Positions 27,497 through 36,538 of a DNA stretch of 64,000 nt are shown here, in pieces (the stretch's first letter is position 1; every line of letters begins with the position of its first letter). Under the pieces are notes generated by a model. That model did no database searches, was not told the origin of the DNA, and worked only from the letters and a program-made list of their open reading frames with translations. The stretch lies in assembly GCA_035301265.1 (NCBI GenBank), contig DATGUP010000008.1:124001-188000 (forward strand), in the 5' to 3' direction. The position numbers were made by a program, and so were the translations under genes. Source of the stretch: DATGUP01 sp035301265 (GTDB lineage: Bacteria; Bacillota; Bacilli; Bacillales; Amphibacillaceae).

Positions 27497-27558
27497 ACAA
27501 TATTGTAATAGATATCGCAAAAAACCTATGGAAAGTTATGTAAATCATCTTGTATAAT
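27497..27558 (+). promoter_or_regulatory. Flavohemoglobin upstream region: palindrome and -10
   Basis: TATAAT at 27553-27558 has no good -35, which suggests an activator. The 10-base palindrome ACAATATTGT lies at 27497-27506, about 50 bases upstream, and could be an operator. Nitric oxide or oxygen control (NsrR, ResD or Fnr type) is expected for this gene family but no exact site is recognised. Confidence 0.35.
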
Positions 27559-27608
27559 GACCATGTATTGAAAATTTTAGTTGTTAAATAAAAGGAGAGT
27601 ACTTCGCT

Positions 27609-28844
27609 TTGACGACACAGACTACCCAAGAATTGGACACATTTACAATCGAACGAGTCAAAGAGACTGTACCCGTATTACAAGAACGGGGAGCGGAGAT
27701 AACGAAACGTTTTTATCAACTGATGCTAACTGAACGTCCGGAGTTGAATAATCTGTTTAATCAAACGCATCAGCGCACTGGTGATCAATCCAAAGCGTTG
27801 GCGGCTACAGTTTACGCTGCTGCTGCCAATATTGATAACTTAGAGAACATCATGCCTGTTGTTAAACAAGTGGCTCATAAACATAGAAGTTTAAATATTA
27901 AACCGCATCATTATCCAATCGTTGGAAAGTATTTACTTATGGCAATGCAAGATGTACTCGGCACAGCTTTAAGCGATGAAACGCTGGCAGCCTGGAAACA
28001 CGCTTATGATGCGATTGCTGATGTCTTTATCGGTGTGGAAAAACAATTGTATGACGAAGTGCTAGCAAAAGAAGGAGGATGGATTGATTTTCGCGATTTT
28101 AAGGTCGTAAAAAAAGTGCCCGAAAGCGACGTAATTACGTCCTTTTACTTGGACGCAGTCGATGGAAAACCATTCCCTCATCACCAGCCTGGGCAATTCA
28201 TAACCGTTAAAGCGGATATTCCTGGGGAAAAGTATACGCATTTAAGGCAATATACGTTATCCTGTGCACCGGGAGAAAGGTATTACCGGATAAGTGTGAA
28301 GCGCGAAGATGCGTTGAATGGTAAACCGGCTGGTGTTGTTTCCAACTATTTGCATAAGCAAGTCGAGGAAGGCAGTATTTTACCGATTAGTGCACCTGGT
28401 GGCGACTTTATCCTCGATGATAAAGATGAACGTCCGCTCGTATTGATTAGCGGTGGAGTCGGTATCACACCGATGATGAGTATGCTAGAGGCAGTTATTA
28501 AGTCTCAGCCGCAGCGCGAAGTTATCTTTATACATGCGGCGAAATCTGGAAATGTACATGCGATGAAAGATCGAGTCGATGAAATTGCAAAAAACCATTC
28601 GCAAGTTAGCGCGTATACGATTTACGAAAATCCTCGCACTGAAGATGAAGGGGTTTATGATAAAAAAGGATACATCGATGAAGCATGGTTAGCTTCAGTA
28701 TTGCCCACAACAGATGCTGCTTGTTATTATTGCGGTCCGACTGGTTTTATGAATGTTGTACATGAGTATTTAAAAAATCTTGGCGTTGCTCGAGAAGACA
28801 TTCATTACGAAGTGTTCGGCTCAGAAGTTGCGATTACCTTTTAA
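27609..28844 (+). CDS. hmp: Flavohemoglobin (nitric oxide dioxygenase)
   Basis: A 411-residue three-domain protein. The globin domain (about 10-145) has the B10 Tyr in RFYQLML and the heme-ligand His in AHKHRSL. The FAD domain (about 155-265) has LRQYTLS, and the NAD domain has ISGGVGITPMMSML and YCGPTGFM. It turns NO plus O2 into nitrate using NADPH or NADH and protects against nitrosative stress. The start is a TTG at 27609, 14 bases after AAAGGAGAG, an unusually long spacing. Confidence 0.94.
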   Translation: MTTQTTQELDTFTIERVKETVPVLQERGAEITKRFYQLMLTERPELNNLFNQTHQRTGDQSKALAATVYAAAANIDNLENIMPVVKQVAHKHRSLNIKPHHYPIVGKYLLMAMQDVLGTALSDETLAAWKHAYDAIADVFIGVEKQLYDEVLAKEGGWIDFRDFKVVKKVPESDVITSFYLDAVDGKPFPHHQPGQFITVKADIPGEKYTHLRQYTLSCAPGERYYRISVKREDALNGKPAGVVSNYLHKQVEEGSILPISAPGGDFILDDKDERPLVLISGGVGITPMMSMLEAVIKSQPQREVIFIHAAKSGNVHAMKDRVDEIAKNHSQVSAYTIYENPRTEDEGVYDKKGYIDEAWLASVLPTTDAACYYCGPTGFMNVVHEYLKNLGVAREDIHYEVFGSEVAITF

Positions 28845-28886
28845 ATTAAGAACAAGAGGTTGGGACAAAACCAGGCTTAAATAAAT

Positions 28887-28936
28887 AGAAACGGTCGGAA
28901 TCAGTAAAAAATACTAGTTCTGACCGTTTCTTATTT
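28887..28936 (+). terminator. Terminator after hmp
   Basis: 13-bp stem with one G-T pair (28887-28899 with 28919-28931), 19-base loop. The sequence TTGGGACAAAACC just before it resembles a repeat motif often seen between genes in Gram-positive bacteria. The rest of the gap to 29125 holds nothing recognisable. Confidence 0.65.
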
Positions 28937-29125
28937 CAAACAAATGGTGTTTTTATCATTTTTATTAACAGCAGTGTACTTTCTTTAGTTCACCGTCATT
29001 TCCACTTTCGCTTTTCTTCTAACTGAAAAGTGTGTGATTTCAGAAATGCCGAGTTTAGTCCTAGCTTTTTTAATGCGAAAAAATGGATTAGAGCGCCATG
29101 GCCGCATATCGACATGGTTTTCTGT

Positions 29126-29797
29126 TTAATGGTCTCGTTTTAAAAACACGTATTCGGACAGTTTCATAGACAGAAAGAACAAGAAAGCGGCTCCCAGTGC
29201 CAAAAACAAGTACGGCGGAAACGGGAGGTATTTTTCCACAAGCAGAGTGTAACCGCGGTCGATATCGTTGAAAAAGATATGATCTTGCATGCCTGTTACG
29301 GTGACAAGCGGATCTAGACTGGTGAACCATAAGACATACATGATGCAAATGAGGACGATTGTCGCTGCGTAAAAATTGGACATCAGATGATACAATGGAA
29401 TGCATATAGCGACTACGATGGCACCGAGACAAACAATGGTTGTCATGTCCTTCCAGTCATAGACAAAATAATCATGTCCCGTTAGTTCAAGCATATGGAC
29501 AATCACATGGCCGATCAGCCACTGGTACAGCATAGCCACAATCACAATCAGCATCCCGTAAGCATACCGGCTTCGCACAATGACTGCTTTAGCCACGGGC
29601 ATGGCGATGACTGAGCGCATGCTATGTGACTTGTCATCTGCATAAAAAAGACTGGACACCATAGGAATGATGACGAGCATAAGAAGCGTCGTGATCGGCA
29701 GATTGATACTGATATAGGCCAAGGGCAGCAAAATCACAACGATCACCAGCCCGGCCCATTTATTCAATAAAAGGTCCCGCTTAATAAGTTGTATCAT
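29126..29797 (-). CDS. ABC-2 type transporter permease
   Basis: A 223-residue membrane protein with about six helices of the ABC-2 membrane 5 type. ATG at 29797 follows GGGAGG; the upstream in-frame start at 29830 is inside the ATPase gene and has no site. It overlaps the ATPase gene by 17 bases. With the ATPase and the YtrA-type regulator it forms a three-gene set like those induced by cell-wall antibiotics in Firmicutes. Confidence 0.82.
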   Translation of the reverse strand: MIQLIKRDLLLNKWAGLVIVVILLPLAYISINLPITTLLMLVIIPMVSSLFYADDKSHSMRSVIAMPVAKAVIVRSRYAYGMLIVIVAMLYQWLIGHVIVHMLELTGHDYFVYDWKDMTTIVCLGAIVVAICIPLYHLMSNFYAATIVLICIMYVLWFTSLDPLVTVTGMQDHIFFNDIDRGYTLLVEKYLPFPPYLFLALGAAFLFFLSMKLSEYVFLKRDH

Positions 29798-30659
29798 TTT
29801 GACTGGCCTCCCGTTCTTGTTTTGTGACAAAATACATAAGATCTTCCAGCGTCGCTTTCTCGATTATGATCTCGCTGCCATACACGTCAAAAATGGCCGG
29901 ATCGCCTGCAAACAGGCCGGTAAATCCTGTATCCGTGACATGAACGCCGACAAATAGCTCCTTTGTATCCGCATCAATCATATTCGGTTTGCCTTTGACC
30001 ACGTGAAATCGTTCATGAATCTCATCCATGCTTTTTTGTAAAACGATATGCCCTTCGTTGATGAAAACGATATAATCAGCAATCCGGTCCAAGTCGGCTG
30101 TCTGATGTGTGGATAAAAACAGGGTCTGGTTTTCATTCAGCATTTTTTCCTGCAGTAGATCAAGAAGTTCCCTACGAAAGACAGGATCAAGTCCAGCCGC
30201 CGGTTCATCCATGATAAGGAACTCTGGTTCATGTGCAAGGGCGAACAGAAGGGAGCACTTCATTTTCATCCCTTGAGAAAACGTCTTGATTTTTTTGCGG
30301 TACGGCAGATGGAATGCTTCTAAATAGGCTTGAAACAAATCTTCGTTCCAATGTGTATAAAATGGGGCGATGAACGATTTCATCTGCTTGATGCTGAAAT
30401 GATCGTACATATACAGGTCATCATGGACAAAACCGATGTGTTGTTTAACACGATGATCTTTGTGTGTTGTGCCAAGGAGTGTGATCTCGCCGTGATCTGG
30501 CTGCATCAAGCCGAGCATCATGCGGATTATCGTTGTTTTTCCGCTGCCGTTCGGGCCGATCAAACCGGTGACAAACCCTTCAGGGATTGTCATGTTAATA
30601 TTTTCCATAGAAAAGTCTTTGCGGTGCTTAGTAATGCTGGACAATTCAGCGGCATTCAT
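29781..30659 (-). CDS. ABC transporter ATP-binding protein
   Basis: A 292-residue ATPase: Walker A GPNGSGKTT, signature FSQGMKMKCSL, Walker B FLIMDEPAAGLD, and switch His in LSTHQTADLD. The C-terminal 80 residues are the extension typical of YtrB-like ATPases. ATG at 30659 follows GAGGAGGAG and overlaps the regulator stop by 4 bases. Confidence 0.9.
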   Translation of the reverse strand: MNAAELSSITKHRKDFSMENINMTIPEGFVTGLIGPNGSGKTTIIRMMLGLMQPDHGEITLLGTTHKDHRVKQHIGFVHDDLYMYDHFSIKQMKSFIAPFYTHWNEDLFQAYLEAFHLPYRKKIKTFSQGMKMKCSLLFALAHEPEFLIMDEPAAGLDPVFRRELLDLLQEKMLNENQTLFLSTHQTADLDRIADYIVFINEGHIVLQKSMDEIHERFHVVKGKPNMIDADTKELFVGVHVTDTGFTGLFAGDPAIFDVYGSEIIIEKATLEDLMYFVTKQEREASQNDTTY

Positions 30660-31036
30660 CGCGACTCCTCCTCGTAGTAGATATTCACTAATTCCAGAAA
30701 ATCGGTCTTCGACAAGCCGATCCTTCGCGCCTCCCGGACTAATGCTTCCAGATCGTTTTCCAGTTCCCGCAGCTGCCATTCCCAGAGCACATGCGGCGCT
30801 TGCCCGGCGACAAATGTGCCCCGGCCCACTGCGGATACGAGATAGCCTTCTGTCTCCAAGTCTTCATAAGCGCGCTTCGTTGTGATGACACTGACTTTGA
30901 GATCTTTGGCGAGTTTTCGCATGGAAGGGAGGGCATCCCCTTCTTGCAGCTCGCCGGTATGGATTTTTTGTTTGATCTGTTCTTTGATTTGTTGAAACAG
31001 CGGCTTTTTGCTGCTGTTGGAAATTAGGATTTTCAT
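30656..31036 (-). CDS. GntR family regulator, YtrA subfamily
   Basis: A 126-residue repressor: winged helix at 1-75 (PLFQQIKEQIKQKI, then SMRKLAKDLKVSVITTKRAYEDLE) and a short helical dimerisation tail, the hallmark of YtrA proteins. ATG at 31036 follows ATGAGGG. It leads the ABC operon and should repress it through the palindrome in its own promoter. Confidence 0.9.
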   Translation of the reverse strand: MKILISNSSKKPLFQQIKEQIKQKIHTGELQEGDALPSMRKLAKDLKVSVITTKRAYEDLETEGYLVSAVGRGTFVAGQAPHVLWEWQLRELENDLEALVREARRIGLSKTDFLELVNIYYEEESR

Positions 31037-31054
31037 ACAATCCCTCATCTCTTA

Positions 31055-31104
31055 TTGTATATATACATTATATACAATATACACTTATTTTGCTTGGATG
31101 TCAA
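31055..31104 (-). promoter_or_regulatory. Promoter and overlapping operator of the YtrA-type operon
   Basis: On the minus strand TTGACA (31104-31099), exactly 17 bases, TATATT (31081-31076). A perfect palindrome with arms TTGTATA and TATACAA (31077-31071 and 31061-31055) begins within the -10 box, so a repressor bound there would block RNA polymerase. The regulator start is 19 bases further on. Confidence 0.75.
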
Positions 31105-31188
31105 ATCACATAGCTTCCTGTTGTATTGGCGTTGATCCGCCTTCTTTGGTAATCTGATAAGGAAGTTCAAACAGTGGAGGAAGAGAAA

Positions 31189-31704
31189 ATGACGAATAAA
31201 CTTCGCTTGCGAGTTATGGAAAAAGAAGATTTACCATTTGTCCACAACATGTTCAATAACCCGGCGATTATGGACTATTGGTTTGAGGAGGCGTACCTGT
31301 CGTATGCCCAGCTGCAAGAAAAGTTTTCTAAAAATATGGATGATGAGCGACAACGGCATTTTATTTTGGACAAGTCCGGGGAACGCCTCGGTTTTGTAGC
31401 GTTGTACAGTATTGATCCGAGACACCGGAATGCCGAATATGCGATTATGATAGATCCGGATCATCAAGGAAATGGATACGCTACCCCAGCGACTCGATGC
31501 GCCATGGACTATGCGTTTAACGTATTGAATTTACATAAGCTATATTTGTATGTAGACAGGGAAAATGAAAAAGCGATGCACGTGTATAAAAAGGCGGGTT
31601 TCAAAAAGGAAGCTGTGTTGAAGGAAGCCTTTTTTGTAAGCGGTGTGTACCATGATGCGGTAATTATGTCGGTGTTTCAACGCGATTATCTTAAAGTTGA
31701 ATGA
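31189..31704 (+). CDS. speG: Spermidine N-acetyltransferase-like GNAT protein (SpeG type)
   Basis: A 171-residue GNAT acetyltransferase that follows E. coli SpeG closely in order and spacing: LRVMEKEDLPFVH, IMDYWFEEAY, the acetyl-CoA loop DPDHQGNGYAT, and NLHKLYLYVDRENEKAMHVY. SpeG acetylates spermidine and spermine to prevent polyamine toxicity. ATG at 31189 follows GGAGGAAGAG; the start at 31174 lies before that site. Confidence 0.85.
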   Translation: MTNKLRLRVMEKEDLPFVHNMFNNPAIMDYWFEEAYLSYAQLQEKFSKNMDDERQRHFILDKSGERLGFVALYSIDPRHRNAEYAIMIDPDHQGNGYATPATRCAMDYAFNVLNLHKLYLYVDRENEKAMHVYKKAGFKKEAVLKEAFFVSGVYHDAVIMSVFQRDYLKVE

Positions 31705-32006
31705 TCTTAAAAGGGAATCCGGATACGCTTTTTGGCACCATCGCTCAAATACTTGATTAATCAGCTTATGTAGCTAATGAGACGTTTGGATAATGCAAAA
31801 CACCTGCTTATCGCTTGGCGCTCCTGGGGGTTTCCACTTTTCGGGGCGTTCGTCCGCCATATTTACAAAAATTCCAGCCGATAGCCAAAAGCAGCGAACG
31901 CATAAAAAACGACTCGCTGCCGGTAGATTGCAGATGGTGTTTCAAAGTCTCAATCTCGTTCACCTCAAACGCTGAATGGATTTTTGAATGCCGATGTTAA
32001 AAATGA
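31705..32006. other. Intergenic stretch without a supported gene
   Basis: About 300 bases between the SpeG-like gene and the AEC promoter. It has a small hairpin GCAGCGA/TCGCTGC (about 31892-31920) and a short open stretch reading LQMVFQSLNLV that recalls an ABC ATPase Q-loop but has no gene around it. Possibly decayed sequence. Confidence 0.4.
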
Positions 32007-32034
32007 TTGAACGGTACGCTGTTTTAAATATGAT
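32007..32034 (+). promoter_or_regulatory. Candidate promoter for the AEC transporter gene
   Basis: TTGAAC (32007-32012), 16 bases, TATGAT (32029-32034), 42 bases before the ATG. Confidence 0.45.
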
Positions 32035-32075
32035 AGAATCGTATACAGCTTCATACAGTCATTGGAGTTGTTAGT

Positions 32076-32972
32076 ATGGGGTTGTTTTTTACGGTCATTC
32101 TGCCGATCATGGCTGTGTTTGCTGCCGGTTTTATTTTGCAGCGCATTCGCATGCTGGATGTCAAATCCATTGCACCGGTATCCATTTACATCTTTTTGCC
32201 TGCGCTTGTGTTCACAACGTTGTATGAATCATCGTTTAACATAGGTTATAGCACGATTGTTGTTTTTGCCTCTTTTCTGCTTGGCACGATGGTCATCATT
32301 AATAAAGTGTTGGCAAAACTGTTTCAGTGGTCGCGGTCTATTGAAAGCGCATCGATTTTGACATCGGCGTTTATGAACAGCGGTAACTATGGTGTCCCTG
32401 TCATATTGTTCAGTGTAGGTGAAGCAGCTCTACCGTATGCGATTTTTTTCATGGTGCTGCAGTCGCTGATCATGAATGTTTTCGGGGTCTATTATGCCTC
32501 GCGTAGTACAAGCGGCATGAAGCAGGCATTGCGAACCGTTCTCAAAATGCCTGCGACATATGCGGCTGTTTTAGCATTTGTGTTGCAAACTATTGCCTGG
32601 GAAATACCTGAGCCAATCGATTCGACGTTGACGATGCTTAGTCATGCATCCATTCCGCTGATGATGGTGATTTTAGGGATGCAGCTAGCTTCGATTACAT
32701 CGCTTCAGTTTAACTGGCAAGTGCTTATCTCGGCCGCTTCAATTCGGTTGATCATCTCGCCGCTTCTTGCGTTTCTTTTTATTTGGTTTTTTGATGTAGA
32801 CTCAGTCGTAGCGTCAGTGCTTGTGATTGTTGCCTCTATGCCGAGTGCGGCGACGACAACCGTGTATGCGATAGAGTTTGATACAGAACCCCATTTAGTG
32901 TCTAGTATCACACTTGTGACGACATTAACAAGTATTCTCACTGTTACGGTTTTACTCAGTGTTATCGTTTAA
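32076..32972 (+). CDS. AEC family transporter
   Basis: A 298-residue membrane protein with about ten helices in the auxin efflux carrier fold. The central SGNYGVPVILFSVGE contains the Asn-rich break of the first repeat and MPSAATTTVYAIEF the equivalent break of the second. Bacterial relatives move malate, malonate or other carboxylates. GGAG lies upstream of the ATG. Confidence 0.87.
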   Translation: MGLFFTVILPIMAVFAAGFILQRIRMLDVKSIAPVSIYIFLPALVFTTLYESSFNIGYSTIVVFASFLLGTMVIINKVLAKLFQWSRSIESASILTSAFMNSGNYGVPVILFSVGEAALPYAIFFMVLQSLIMNVFGVYYASRSTSGMKQALRTVLKMPATYAAVLAFVLQTIAWEIPEPIDSTLTMLSHASIPLMMVILGMQLASITSLQFNWQVLISAASIRLIISPLLAFLFIWFFDVDSVVASVLVIVASMPSAATTTVYAIEFDTEPHLVSSITLVTTLTSILTVTVLLSVIV

Positions 32973-32974
32973 AT

Positions 32975-33006
32975 AGCTGTACGGGTGTCACCATACAGCT
33001 TTATTG
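32975..33006. terminator. Weak terminator between convergent genes
   Basis: 7-bp stem AGCTGTA/TACAGCT (32975-32981 with 32994-33000) between the AEC and anti-sigma genes; T tract poor. Confidence 0.45.
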
Positions 33007-33726
33007 TGTTTGCTTCTCTAAATCAACATAAAATGCTTCGGGTCCGGATGGTTTCAGACTTCCGCCGGGTGGCTCAACGCTCACCTTAATATATTTTAAA
33101 AGCGCAATGTCTGCCCCTTTGTAATAGACGCGAATCGAACCATCACGCAAGTTTAATAATTCACCGTTCCAGTCATCATTTTTATGGATGAGCCATAGTT
33201 GGTAATTATTTGTGTGTAGAGGGACTAAGCCGTCGACGTGAAGGATCATTTCATTCGTCGATTGATTGAGCCAGACGCCACCGGTCATGTTTGTATTGTC
33301 GACCACGGGGACTATTTTCAAATGGTTGGTACCCGTTTTTTTCTCAATCGTTTCTTTGGGGATTTCATCATGTTGAGCCATGACAAAGCCTTGCTGTTCA
33401 CTTTCGGCATCTATCATTCGCAACAGTCCGAGACCCAACAAGATCGTGGATGCGACTGTCATCGCTAAAACGGCTGACCGTCGCCACTTTTTTCTTTTTG
33501 GTTGAACGGGTGTCGTTTTTTCTTCAATGCTGTTAATAATTTGCCGTTTTAAGACAGGTGATGGATGATATGTTTTTTCAGCGAGCAAATGTTGCCAGTG
33601 CCTCCATTCGGCTTCACACGTACGACAGACGGTCAAGTGGTACTTAATTTTCTCTTTTTCGTTATCGGGTAAATGACCTAATACATAATCGACGAGTTGT
33701 TCTTCACTAATATGTTGATCGGTCAT
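33001..33726 (-). CDS. Anti-sigma factor with zinc finger and RskA-like domain
   Basis: A 241-residue single-pass membrane protein. The N-terminal cytosolic domain has the ZAS motif H-x3-C-x2-C in YHLTVCRTCEAEW, one helix follows (about 88-107), and the extracytoplasmic part has the NYQLWLIHKNDDW pattern of RskA (anti-sigma K) proteins. It would hold the ECF sigma factor encoded just upstream until a signal releases it. The ATG at 33726 has GGGGAG 8 bases before; a GTG at 33735 overlaps the sigma stop. Confidence 0.87.
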   Translation of the reverse strand: MTDQHISEEQLVDYVLGHLPDNEKEKIKYHLTVCRTCEAEWRHWQHLLAEKTYHPSPVLKRQIINSIEEKTTPVQPKRKKWRRSAVLAMTVASTILLGLGLLRMIDAESEQQGFVMAQHDEIPKETIEKKTGTNHLKIVPVVDNTNMTGGVWLNQSTNEMILHVDGLVPLHTNNYQLWLIHKNDDWNGELLNLRDGSIRVYYKGADIALLKYIKVSVEPPGGSLKPSGPEAFYVDLEKQTQ

Positions 33727-33731
33727 CCTTC

Positions 33732-34298
33732 TCACTCCCCGCCGGATTTTGCCCAGTTGAGCAATGATTTTTGTTTGCGCATGTTCCTTAGCCCGTAGCG
33801 AATGGAGGATTTTATCGTACCGAGCGGTTGGTCCAATGTTTCGGCTAGTTCGCGTTGGGTTTTGTTTTCAAAGTAAACGCCATAAATAATTTTCCGTTGT
33901 TTTTCTGGAATATGCCGTAACGCTTCTAGAAGGATTTCTTTTTCAATTTTGTTCAAAACGTGCCACTCAGTTCTAACGGCGTCTTCTGTTTCCAGCAGCT
34001 CGAGCTTATGGATTAAAACCGGTTTGCGTTTGCGAAGCCGGTCGATTGAACGGCTGCGTGTTTTTACAGCTAACCACGCTTTCACAGATCCTTTTTGCGG
34101 GTCGTAGCGTTTTGGATGTTGATAAATGTCTAGAAAAATGTCATGGCACAAATCTTCGGCTTCTTTAAGATCTCCGAGGATTTGCATGGCGATATTGAGA
34201 ACGAATGTAATATACGTTTCGTAAAATCGGTTAAACGCTTGTTTGGATCCTTGAGCCATTTGTGTTAAAAGCTTAGTCCCAAGTTGATCATTATCCAT
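33732..34298 (-). CDS. ECF-type RNA polymerase sigma factor (SigK-like)
   Basis: A 188-residue sigma factor with region 2 (AEDLCHDIFLDIYQHP) and region 4 HTH (KTQRELAETLDQPLGTIKSS). Its partner anti-sigma gene follows at once and its promoter faces the NEW3-ABC operon. ATG at 34298 follows GAAGGGGA at 7 bases; the ATG at 34304 is too close. Sigma factors of this group usually control their own operon and a neighbouring one. Confidence 0.9.
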   Translation of the reverse strand: MDNDQLGTKLLTQMAQGSKQAFNRFYETYITFVLNIAMQILGDLKEAEDLCHDIFLDIYQHPKRYDPQKGSVKAWLAVKTRSRSIDRLRKRKPVLIHKLELLETEDAVRTEWHVLNKIEKEILLEALRHIPEKQRKIIYGVYFENKTQRELAETLDQPLGTIKSSIRYGLRNMRKQKSLLNWAKSGGE

Positions 34299-34420
34299 GT
34301 TCATTCCCCTTCGAACATGAGCTTTATATAATTAATAGCAAATTATTTTTAAAAAAACAAATCCAAGTTTCCAATCATTTCGTATCATATACGAGAAAAC
34401 CAACGGGGGAGGATGTCACT

Positions 34421-35578
34421 ATGTGGAAGAAAATGTTCGTTGCGATGCTAACAACTCTTGTCGTGGTAGCGACAGCAGGTATTCAACCGGTTTATGCTCA
34501 AGGCTCGTTAACACTGTTTACACCGTACACAGGGTTGTCGGTAACACCGGGGGAGAGCTTGTCTTATACGGTTGATGTGATCAACGACGGAAACGATATC
34601 CAAAACGTGACATTTAATGTCGACGGTCTACCAAAAGAATGGGACTACTCCATTTCCGCAGGTGGACAAAACATCGATCAGCTGTCGATCCGCAATGGTG
34701 ATGAACAAGAGCTGACGTTAGACGTTGAGGTTCCGTTAAAAGTGGATAAGGGTGAGTATACGTTTGATCTTGTTGCCAATAGTCACGACGGTACATCAAC
34801 AACCTTGCCGTTCCTTGTGAATGTTACCAAAGAAGGAACTCATCAAACGAACTTTTCCACAGAACAGCCGAATATGGAAGGCCATGCCGATTCGGACTTT
34901 ACTTATACGGCTACGCTGAAAAATCAAACAGCCGAAAAGCAGCGTTATGCTTTGTCAGCCAAAGAGCCAAAAGGATGGAACGTCCAGTTTAAATTGGATG
35001 GTGATGGTGTGACCTCGGTGACTTTGGACCCGGATGAATCAGTTGATATCGACATTGAGGTGACGCCTGCAGAAAATGTGAAGGCAGATACTTATAAGAT
35101 TCCCGTCCAAGCATCAACGGGATCGAAAGCGGAAAAATTGGAATTAGAAGCTGTCATAACCGGTAAATACGATCTGTCTCTATCTACACCAGAGGGGAAG
35201 CTGAGCGCAGACGTTACAGCTGGTGGAAAGAAAAAGGTTGATCTCGTCGTAGAAAATACGGGAACGGCGGATTTGACCGATATTGAATTAAGCGCATCGA
35301 CCCCTCCGGACTGGGATGTGACCTTCGATGAAGATACGGTGCAAACATTAAAAGCAAGTGAGAAAGCGAAAGTCCAAGCGACAATATCTGCTCCGGATGA
35401 TGCGATTGCAGGCGACTATGTCACGACATTTGATGCTAAAACAGCGGAAGCATCTTCAGAAGCATCGTTTCGAGTTTCGGTCAAAACATCGACATGGTGG
35501 GGACTCGTCGGGGTGGCCATAATCTTAGCTGTAATCGGCGGGCTGTACTACATTTTCAAAAAGTACGGGAGGCGATAA
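34421..35578 (+). CDS. Exported NEW3-domain membrane protein
   Basis: A 385-residue protein with a signal peptide (cleavage near VYAQG, residue 27), three tandem Ig-like NEW3 domains (about 30-135, 140-245, 250-350) and a C-terminal membrane helix (about 358-378) with a basic tail. The repeated NxGN/NTGTADL and GDYVTTFDA patterns are typical of COG1470 proteins, which accompany ABC-2 exporters. It is followed by the ATPase gene after 3 bases. Confidence 0.83.
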   Translation: MWKKMFVAMLTTLVVVATAGIQPVYAQGSLTLFTPYTGLSVTPGESLSYTVDVINDGNDIQNVTFNVDGLPKEWDYSISAGGQNIDQLSIRNGDEQELTLDVEVPLKVDKGEYTFDLVANSHDGTSTTLPFLVNVTKEGTHQTNFSTEQPNMEGHADSDFTYTATLKNQTAEKQRYALSAKEPKGWNVQFKLDGDGVTSVTLDPDESVDIDIEVTPAENVKADTYKIPVQASTGSKAEKLELEAVITGKYDLSLSTPEGKLSADVTAGGKKKVDLVVENTGTADLTDIELSASTPPDWDVTFDEDTVQTLKASEKAKVQATISAPDDAIAGDYVTTFDAKTAEASSEASFRVSVKTSTWWGLVGVAIILAVIGGLYYIFKKYGRR

Positions 35579-35581
35579 AGC

Positions 35582-36538
35582 ATGGATGATGCGATTATTC
35601 AGCTGCAAGATTTGACAAAGGTGTATGATGATCGGCCCGCTGTCGATCGGCTGAGCTTGTCCATCAAAAAAGGAGAAATTTTCGGTTTGCTCGGTCCTAA
35701 CGGTGCTGGAAAGTCAACGACGATTCTCATGTTGCTTGGATTGAGCGAACCAACAGGAGGAAAGGTTCACGTTTGCGGACTTGATTCGACAACTCAGCCG
35801 CTGGAAGTGAAAAAGCGCGTCGGCTATTTGCCGGATGATTTAGGTTTTTATCAACATATGACCGGATTGGAAAATTTATTGTATACGGCCGCATTAAACG
35901 GAATTTCGCGGAAAGAAGCGGAAAAACGCGCTTATGATCTACTTAACCAAGTAGGGTTACAATATGCAGCTGATAAAAAAGCCGGGAAATATTCTCGCGG
36001 TATGAAGCAACGGCTTGGTTTAGCAGATGTGTTGATTAAAAATCCAGAAGTGATTATTCTCGATGAACCAACCCTCGGGATTGATCCGGAAGGGGTGCGT
36101 GAACTGTTGAAATTGATTAAACAACTGAACAGAGAACAAAACATAACCGTTTTACTTTCGTCTCATCAATTGCACCAAGTCCAGCAAATATGCGACCGCG
36201 TCGGTATTTTCGTTGCAGGCAAATTGCTTGCCATAGGAGACCTCGATGAACTGGCATCCCAGCTGTTTTTTGAAGATACGTATGTGATTCATGTCAATGC
36301 ATCACCTGCTGATCACACATTACAGGAAAAGATCAAACAGCTGGATGGGGTTAATCGTGTAGAGCCAATCAATGAAACAACGCTCGATGTTTATTGCCAG
36401 CGCGATTTAACAGCATCGATAGCTGCAGAAACGGTTGGTCATGGGGCACAGCTGCACTATATCAGTAAGAAAAACTACGGTTTGGATGAAATTTATCACC
36501 GCTACTTTGAAGGGCGTGGTGCCGTTGAAAATGTCTGA
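35582..36538 (+). CDS. ABC transporter ATP-binding protein
   Basis: A 318-residue ATPase: Walker A LGPNGAGKSTT, signature YSRGMKQRLGLAD, Walker B VIILDEPTLGIDPEG, switch His in LSSHQLHQV. The last 90 residues are the DrrA/CcmA-like C-terminal domain. It serves the permease encoded next, with the NEW3 protein as the likely outer partner. Confidence 0.92.
   Translation: MDDAIIQLQDLTKVYDDRPAVDRLSLSIKKGEIFGLLGPNGAGKSTTILMLLGLSEPTGGKVHVCGLDSTTQPLEVKKRVGYLPDDLGFYQHMTGLENLLYTAALNGISRKEAEKRAYDLLNQVGLQYAADKKAGKYSRGMKQRLGLADVLIKNPEVIILDEPTLGIDPEGVRELLKLIKQLNREQNITVLLSSHQLHQVQQICDRVGIFVAGKLLAIGDLDELASQLFFEDTYVIHVNASPADHTLQEKIKQLDGVNRVEPINETTLDVYCQRDLTASIAAETVGHGAQLHYISKKNYGLDEIYHRYFEGRGAVENV

Noticed and set aside
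31890..31975. Short open stretch reading LQMVFQSLNLVHL, like the Q-loop of an amino-acid ABC ATPase
   Set aside because: No Walker motifs, no start site and no continuation in any frame; may be chance.
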